From positions 16,649,699 through 16,713,698 of the forward strand of contig NC_045127.1 of NCBI RefSeq assembly GCF_007655135.1: DNA of 64,000 nt, read 5' to 3'. Shown here in pieces: positions 56,811-64,000 of the stretch. The DNA comes from Punica granatum (taxonomy: Eukaryota > Streptophyta > Magnoliopsida > Myrtales > Lythraceae). The notes beneath the pieces were generated by a model. That model was not told where the DNA came from, did no database searches, and saw only the letters and a program-made list of their open reading frames with translations. A program made the position numbers and the translations under genes. Numbering within the stretch: position 1 is the stretch's first letter; each line of letters starts with the position of its first letter.

Positions 56811-58705
56811 TGTTAGAATACCGAGCACATGCGCAGCGGAAAAGTTAAATAACGTAAAAATCAAATTTTTATCGCGTGCTCGTTTAGTCAAAACTTCAAG
56901 ATCACATCTTTAAATAAGAATCGCTTTCTAAACGAATAGATAACATCACATATCGAATCTACATGTAAAGTTTAGACTTTTATACTAACCTTGTCGATTC
57001 GAGTCGATTAAATTAACCGTCCAAGTGTCTAGTCTCTAGCTCGTCCACACGAGCGCGTCTCCACCGAGATTGAGCTCCTCTCGACCCGTACACTCCGATC
57101 TAGGTCACCGGTCTCGAACGGAATCGTCACGGAATAAAAGGATTTCTTCAAGGATGTCAAGGACAATACCGAAAACACCGAACCGAAGATGAGGAAGACT
57201 TCAAATTGCCTCGGAAATAATGTGGCTGAGCTGCTGTAATTTTTCAGCTGAAGCCTCCTCTCTTTCTCTCTAATATATCGGGTCTTATTAATAGATCGCG
57301 CTCTAGGGTTATTTGTAAGAATATATCTATATATATCTTTACCCGAGGGACTAAAATGTAATTATTCATTAATCCACATTAATTAATAAATCACAAATGA
57401 GTCCTCACACTTAAGTCATCCAATGACTTGCCCTTGTTGTAAGAAAGAAAGATCAAATAAGTCCTTGACACGAGTTTCTATCAATAGACGATCTATTTAC
57501 AAAAACTCTTCAAATAAGGAAACTATCGTATTTCCTTAATTATGTTTATCCTTGTTATTGAACTCGGCTTCAGGATGTGCTAGTACCTTTGCAACCACAT
57601 TGCTAGCCTCGTTCGATAATTAATTTCTAATTAACTTCCTTAATTAGAATTAATTTTTTTCTCGGTTTAGACACGCTCAATATGTGTGACTAACTAGGTT
57701 CATCATCAAATGGCAATGGGATTATAGTATCAACTCATTTGACACTACCAGAAACTTTTTCTGTAACCAAAAGCATAATTCCCAAAATGCCAATGGTTCC
57801 CAAAGTTCACGAGTAACACCAAGCAGCATATCGTGACAATCCAAATGATGACGAATGTATAATTGAAACATTCTGATGAACCTCTGATCGTGTATACCGT
57901 GCATTGAGTCCGTTCACTACAAGATCTAGATGTAGCCAGAGTTACGGTAAATGCCGAACTCTATAGCCGATTACATGAACTCTCTAATTTCATTCTTAGA
58001 TCTGTAGTACTTGAACAGAAAGTCTTTTCTATTCGAGTCTATCTACCCCGGCCGAGGATTTCTCGATCCAGAACAAAACTCATAGCCATAGGATATTTTC
58101 CCTATTTACTCAGGTTAGCGGATCCCATCTTGATCGGACACCTAACTCCAAGTATAACTAACTAGAACCACTATCTGCTAAGTAATTATGCTAAGCACAA
58201 ATATAATAGTAGTAGCAAATCCTAATCACCTATACTTGAGATAGCGTTCCATATCAGGTTTAAGGACTATATGCACTAATACGATCCAGATAACATTCAT
58301 TGACATTAGTAAATTACCGTATGAATATTATCTGCACGTCACGTTCGACTACTTATCATATAAGTATCCACATATCTGTCATGATAACAGTTATCAAATA
58401 GCATGAGACTCACTACTCCATCTTCATTAGTATCTGTATACTAATCATGGAAATAGACAGAGGTGACGATCTATCTGGAGAAATAATGTTCAGTTAAGTC
58501 TCCTACGATCGTGAACAATTTAAAGATATTCTTACCGAATTACTTCGTCACTCATATTCTTAACTCTTAAGAATGAAGCATTCAAAATATTTTAAGAACT
58601 TTGTTATAATAAACATAGACAATATACGAATAATAGAATAAACTTTATTGCCATAAAAGGAATTATCCAAATACATAAATCAAGCTCTAGGGCATATCAC
58701 TAACA
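56811..58705 (-). repeat. 5' LTR of the copia element
   Basis: 1,895 bp from TGTTAGAATACCGAGCACA to CATATCACTAACA, followed by the TAAAT target duplication and unit copy C. Confidence 0.95.
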
Positions 58706-59305
58706 TAAATTATAGTTGATCGTAGAGGCATTTGCGTCCGATTCACGGCATATGTATCACCTAAGAATTACGTACAAATTTATTGTGCCCAAGAGTCTCA
58801 ACAAAGATGCATGAATCAGAAGGAAAAAATAACATGTAAGAATAAACCGAATCACCAACTTAACACAGAGAAAGCCATGACATCATTTGTAAGATCGGAA
58901 CTAGTTGTTCATATTTTGTTGATTTACCTCTAATTGCACGAAAAAATCTTGGAACTTGGATTTGGGCGTGGAGTATAGCATAAAAATAATAGCAAGAAGG
59001 AAAGTGAATCTGTAGAGGAGTAGGCACCATCGAACCTGAACGAAAAGTCCGGTGAAATCGGATTTGGTCGTGGAGTACAGTAGAAAAAGAAGGGGATAGG
59101 AGAGTAAACAATACTAGACATGAGGACTTTTAGGCTAAAGTAGAGGATTTTCATGCTAAAGTAAGGGATGTTCGGTCAAAGGATGTTGTGGGGTTTATTG
59201 CACCACATACCCTAATGTTGACAGATATTCTTAGATCTATCTCAACGTCATTTTTTTGCCTGAGGTATCCAAACGTTGCAATTTTTGTTTCACCAACTAT
59301 CCCCT
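58706..59305. other. Left flank of unit copy C
   Basis: Matches 38692-39316 with a ~25-bp deletion near 58985 and scattered substitutions. No gene called. Confidence 0.7.
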
Positions 59306-60545
59306 GGGACTAGATGGTGGCATCAAATTAACAACGTTGGGATAAGGGACAAAGTTCATCTGGTTCCTTGTAGACTTTCAGATAAGGAATGTAAGCCCCT
59401 TGTGGAGAGGATCGCTCTGGGAATTAACTCATTGACAACTAAGAAGTCGACTTATGTAGGGAGATTGTAGCTGATTCATTCTGTGCGACACTCAATGATT
59501 AATTTCTAGTGCAGAGCATTCGTTTTACCTAAGAAAGTCCTGAGAGTTGTCGAAGAAAATGCAAGGCTTTTCTTTGAAAAGACAAAGATGTTCCTGCAAT
59601 TGTGTTGAAAGCTGCTTAGGATACAGTTTGCTCGTCGGGGAAAGAAGGGGGACCTGGCATAAAGCAACTTCATACATGGAATATGGCCTATGTGATGAGG
59701 TAATATGGCTTCTCATTAGGATGGATCTTTATGGATTGCATGGACAAAAAGCTTACGTGTTAAGAGATAGGAACTTTTAATCCATTGGGATACCAAAGTT
59801 TCATGTTCTTACGCTCTCACAAAGATTCTAAAGCTTAGGAGCAGTGGTTTCCAACTGACCAAATACCGAATTGGAGACGGAACTGGTTTTGGTTTGATAA
59901 TTGGCATCCTCAAAGCCCATTATTTGAAGCTTTTCAGCCAAGGAGTTTTGGAGTACTGGTATTGTTAAAGATTCTAGAGTTTCTGCAACTTATTGAAGGT
60001 GAGGGATGGATGGATGGATGGAGTTGGAGAAGAAGCAGATCCCTAAGATGGCTACAATTCAGGAAAGTCCTTGTAGAAATAGGGAGGATAAGGTTATATA
60101 GTTAGCTCATCCCAAAGGGATCTTCACAATGGCTTCTACATTGGAGCAAATTTGAGTTGATAGAGATTTGATGGATTGGCAAAAGTTTCTTTGGGCGGCG
60201 CCACCAATCATTCCAAGAAATAAATTCATATCATGGCATGCTATATAAGAAACAGGCTAAGTACCATGGACATGATTGTAAGATGGAAGAGAGATGTGAA
60301 TCCAATTTGTGTTCTTTGTGGTTTTGCAGAAGAGACCGAGGAATATATCATTTTTGGATGTCCTTTCTTTGTTGATATCTGGAAGTCTATCTTGCAAATG
60401 AATGGGCAGAAGAGATGCTGTAGGAGTTGGAATAAGGAGTTTAGAAGAGCAACAAAAGAGAGTAAGGGAAAAGCCCTTGCAATCTTCCTTCGTCTCCACA
60501 TTCATATATACTCTTCTCAAATCCAAAATTTACAGTTAAGTTATC
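59306..60545 (+). pseudogene. LINE-derived RT C-terminal/zf-RVT fragment, copy C
   Basis: Pieces CRLSDKECKPLVERIA, STYVGRL and VNPICVLCGFAEET followed by IIFGCPFFVDIWKSIL. Stops interrupt the frame. The zinc-binding region is intact in this copy, as in B. Confidence 0.8.
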
Positions 60546-60795
60546 AGAATGCAGAACCTGAGGAACAAAACATCGGTTTATGTTCACACACAGGAAAATT
60601 CAAGGGGAAAGAAGAAAGGGAACACATTGTGATCCCACATGAAAAATAAAAATAAAAATGAAAGTATGAGTTTATATGACGCTTGGGTATTATCGATTAA
60701 TAACTTAAGCTTTTAAGTGGTAATAGGTTTAGGTATATATCAACCCAATGGAAATTCAATAACAACAAAATTTACTCCTTTAATTTTTATAATAG

Positions 60796-61050
60796 TAACC
60801 GGTCGAGGGGTTGCAAGCTTTGCCCAAGCGGACACGTGGTTAATCTCCTCACTATTCTCTTTATAACTTTCGAATTGGCCTGCTCTCTGTACTTGCTCGC
60901 TCTCGAGTCGCCTCAGTTCTTTGGATTATCTCCACAATAGTTTCACTCTTAAGAAGCAACTAAGGTTTCGTGGCAGTTAAGGCGATATGCATTTTCACAT
61001 TCAATCTTGCCGCACACTCATATGTTTCCCTTAAGGTAATTCTTTGGTGT
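60796..61050 (+). promoter_or_regulatory. Promoter-like block, unit copy C
   Basis: Fourth occurrence of the G-box/TTATAACTTTCG/leader block, with ATGTTTCCCTTAAG before GTAATTC. Confidence 0.4.
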
Positions 61051-61428
61051 CAACATCTCTTCTTCTTTGTGTTCCTCGAAATGTAATTGTCTTTGCCTGT
61101 GGGATACACGGGTTTTAATCGTGTTTATTTTGTTCAAATTTATTGTTAAATTACTTTTTAGAAAAAGATTGTCTACTTTGATATAAACTTATATTGATCA
61201 AGTTCTTTTCATCCTCAATTTTACACTATGTAATGATCATGATACAAAAATAATGAATCATCAGATTGCGAATTTATATATTTCACTAAAAGAATGAAAT
61301 GACTGTTAAAATTGGGGATGATATCATGTTGTTATATTAACGGTTGTAAGAATCTATTTAAATAAAATTTTAAAATAAGAATTGTCCAGTGATTTGATAT
61401 AATATTTTGCTGAAGAAATTATCATAAC

Positions 61429-61468
<40 letters not shown>

Positions 61469-61948
61469 CCAACACTAAAATGAAAGTTGGAAAGTATAAT
61501 ATCCGTAACAATCTATTTAGATTACTATCAAAACTAGGATTGTCAAATGATTTCATATAATATTTTGCTCAAGAAATTATCATAATGTTAAAATAAATAT
61601 TCTAAAATATTAATATCCTCAGACTTTCATTCGGCTTTATATCAAATCTCTTTTGATGTTTTTTTAATTTTTTTAATATCAAATCTCATTTTTTCTCTAT
61701 TTATATGCGAAAATATTTTTTAATGAATTCGAAACAGAAGGCCCAATTAAAATAAATAAATGAATAAATGAACGGAACCCTATAAATTAATAACATCATC
61801 GTCACCTCTCCTCCCCTCAGCTCACCTCACCTGAGATTTCAAAATTCAATCAGACCGTTGTCCAAAATCTGCAGTGCATATCGCGAATTTGGGGTTTGAA
61901 GCTCTGCCTCTAGCGTTGAGTCCCAGTCTCAGTCTCTGTGTCTCCCAG

Positions 61949-62226
61949 GTACTCCCATCAAGCACAACCCCAAGCCCAAGCCTTCTCTAGCCACAACCAG
62001 CAGCCCGTCAGCTTCTGTCCGCAGAGTCAGAAAGATTCTGGTTGACATAACTACCAAGATCGTTGAAAACGACTGCTCTGACATCCCTACTGCCCAGAAG
62101 ATACTGAACCACATTGAATCTGTGGAGAAGGAGTTCATGGATGAGCTGAAAAAACTAAAGAACAAACCGAGTGCTAAGAAGGCGGAGCGAGAAAAGAAAG
62201 TCCGCATTTTAATGTCAATGCGTTAG
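61949..62226 (+). pseudogene. Chimeric eL42-POLYCHOME gene, copy C, start deleted
   Basis: The leader reads ...GTGTCTCCCAG and jumps directly to GTACTCCCATCAAGC in the middle of the POLYCHOME exon. About 550 bp are lost relative to copies A2 and B: the rest of the leader, the ATG exon, the intron and about 39 codons. The breakpoints share CAG. The 3' part of the exon, ending SMR plus TAG (62224-62226), is preserved without stops. No in-frame start is obvious. Confidence 0.8.
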
Positions 62227-62654
62227 TGAACCGCTCACAGCTATTGGATACCGGAGGGAAAACTGTGACGTGAGAGAGATTGGAAATTGATTGAGGTAGG
62301 GAAGCATACAGTTTTTTGGGGAGACGAATTCAGTGGGTGGATGGATTACACGTTTGAGCTGCTCTTTGTGAACCAGGGAATCGCTTGCTTTTACTGACCC
62401 TCTGCACATTCCATTGCATTTACAACCAACCGATAGTTAGAGCAGCAGGATTTTAGGAGTAGGATGCTTTAGCGTAGAAAGTATGGAATCGTTGAGGAAT
62501 TGTGCCGCATGCATGACCATGCTCCTTGTCTTCTTTGGTTTCTTTTTTTATGTCCATACATATGAGATCAATCAGGTGGTTTTAATATGCATAATGTAAT
62601 GATAATGAAGTGGTTATCGCTGGCTTTCGCGGTTAAGTGGGTAATGCAACGCAG

Positions 62655-62786
62655 GTGAACGTACCCAAGACAAAGAGGACCTACTACAAGAGCAAGGAGT
62701 GCAGGAAACACACCTCCGGCCGGAGCACTCCCCTCCCCCGAGCAGCACCTTGCCAGACGAAAGGGCTCACGCGGGAAGCCCCATGA
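62655..62786 (+). pseudogene. Truncated ribosomal protein eL42 exon, copy C
   Basis: Same 20 eL42 residues after the acceptor at 62654, with small differences downstream (GGAGCACTCC, CCAGACG), and the same TGA at 62784-62786. Confidence 0.85.
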
Positions 62787-62988
62787 GCAACCATAGCATT
62801 CCCATTTTTTCCACTCAACGTAGGTTTTGAAAAACCTGATTGTTTTTCAGTCTTATACTTATGTTGATTGCTCTTTCTTAAATTTAGAATTTCTTTTTGT
62901 TCGATTTCTATGCTTGAGCAGGGAGTTACGAAGGCGATAAATGTGAAACAAGTTAACTTCTGCCACCATCTCCCGTCTCTCATCTCCA

Positions 62989-64000
62989 GTGTTGCGTGCG
63001 GCAGCAAGAAGAGACGATCACCTACTCACCATGTTAAGTAACTAAACCAGGGCTCTCTGCATCTCTCTCTTTCTTTTTCCTCAATTTTCGGATGGTATTG
63101 TACTGCTGCTTCAGGAAGATCAATCAATTCCAGGATTCGAATCTTCTTCGTGTTGGAACTTGATAGTAAACAAGTAGAGGATTGCAGTATCACTGCCCTT
63201 CTTTTTTTTTTTGGGAGTCGGTCTCTAATCCATCTAGTTCACAATAGCAGAAATCAGGGCTTAGGATAGGAAGGCAACGTAAAATTTTGCAACAAGCTTT
63301 TAGGAGGCTTGGATTGGTTTGTGTAATATTGGTGGTTAACTAGCTAGCTTCTGCTAGTATCTGTCTGTGGTGCTGTTGCATCTTCTGTCCTAGTTAGTAT
63401 TTTTGCATTGTCTTATTATCCCATACTATTGATCGGGAGACTGGGAGGGATAACTGTGACAGAAGTTGAAATTGATTGAGGGAAGCATACTCTTTTTCGG
63501 TAGACAAAATCAGTGTTTGAGCTGCTTTGACCCGAGGGAATTGCTTGCTTTTACTGACTCTCTGCATATTGCATTGCATTTACAACCACGGTTGGTTGGA
63601 ACAGCAGGACTTTAGGGTTTTGTCTGCTGTTGTAAACATGGTATGTGCTCAGTCACTAACATTACCTGTTTTACTTATGGTAATAAATCTCGCCCTGTAC
63701 TAAATCTTTACTAGTTGAACAAATTCTAAGGAAAGTTTGTGATGATGTGTATCTGCTGATAGTATGTAGAGCGTCCGCTGATAATGATTATGCTCTTTTG
63801 GAATACACTTGTACTTTCAATTGTATGCAGCTTTTCGCAGAATATAGAGTCCGCTGTTAATAATCTGCTCTTTTCCATAATAATAAAGGCCCCCTTGAGC
63901 AGCATCAAACGTTCCATTTAGATTCACCTTCTGCCTTCGTGTTTCTCTGAGGAAAAGCTCGCCTTTATCTTGCTCCTGCAAAGCCATTTTCAGTAGTCAC
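62989..64000 (+). repeat. Distal part of unit copy C, cut by the window end
   Basis: Starts with the diverged eL42 5' duplicate (ATG followed by TTAAGT here) and continues in step with 24651-25660 and 43589-44600. No gene is recognised. Confidence 0.7.

Larger units (their letters stand above)
49199..58705 (-). mobile_element. Full-length Ty1/copia retrotransposon with 5-bp target duplication
   Basis: 9,507 bp: LTRs 49199-51092 and 56811-58705, primer site 56797-56809, polyprotein 55155-51292, polypurine tract 51093-51104. TAAAT flanks both sides exactly (49194-49198 and 58706-58710). Order protease-integrase-RT-RNase H defines copia. The LTRs are long and visibly diverged at many sites, and the polyprotein has ten stops, so it is not autonomous. 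Confidence 0.95.

Noticed and set aside
1..64000. CRISPR arrays, operons, riboswitches
   Set aside because: Repeats here are transposons, microsatellites or segmental duplications; introns and plant retroelements rule out a prokaryotic reading.

Overview
The window is nuclear DNA from a flowering plant, most likely a eudicot. It holds spliced genes with GT..AG introns, a POLYCHOME/UVI4-OSD1-type cell-cycle gene, a Ty1/copia element primed by initiator tRNA-Met, an endogenous caulimovirid-like element, and Tourist, hAT, MULE and CACTA transposons plus a SINE. No prokaryotic signal, CRISPR array, rRNA or intact tRNA gene was seen. The species cannot be named from the sequence alone.

Layout. 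1-0.4 kb: edge of a copia-like element (gag start, primer site, short LTR). 3.1-9.3 kb: a two-exon POLYCHOME-family gene on the minus strand, flanked by two direct copies of a ~1 kb repeat that carries a zinc-knuckle remnant. 9.5-12.1 kb: a decayed minus-strand gene of unknown function, split by a transposon-like insertion. 12.4-17.7 kb: a pile-up of mobile elements (Tourist MITEs, a copia LTR with gag, a SINE, a hAT MITE, a CACTA end) around a broken inverted copy of the POLYCHOME exon 2.

17.7-28.7, 38.7-47.6 and 58.7-64.0 kb: three closely similar, same-orientation copies (A, B, C) of a duplicated unit. Each carries a LINE-derived fragment, a G-box-containing promoter-like block, and a chimeric locus. 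In that locus the 5' end of a ribosomal protein eL42 gene (5' UTR, ATG-only exon, intron 1) contains a POLYCHOME-type last exon with its own splice acceptor. Copies A and B are intact and could encode a 131-aa protein ending in the family's Met-Arg tail. Copy C has lost the start by an internal deletion. Copy A also has an extra partial tandem duplication that contains a MULE.

28.7-36.8 kb, between A and B: an endogenous pararetrovirus-like element on the minus strand (movement protein, protease-RT-RNase H, a third ORF, promoter). Its leader is mirrored head-to-head by a second, truncated plus-strand copy. 36.8-38.7 kb is a 5'-truncated copia LTR. 49.2-58.7 kb is a full-length copia element of the same family with 1.9 kb LTRs and a perfect 5-bp target duplication. 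Its polyprotein is one continuous frame broken by ten stop codons. The truncated LTR before copy B ends at the same insertion site and flank as the full element before copy C, so the copia insertion predates the B/C duplication.

The most interesting biology is the POLYCHOME family: one complete gene with an in-frame 240-bp internal duplication, one dead inverted copy, and a promoter-captured C-terminal chimera amplified with the tandem unit.
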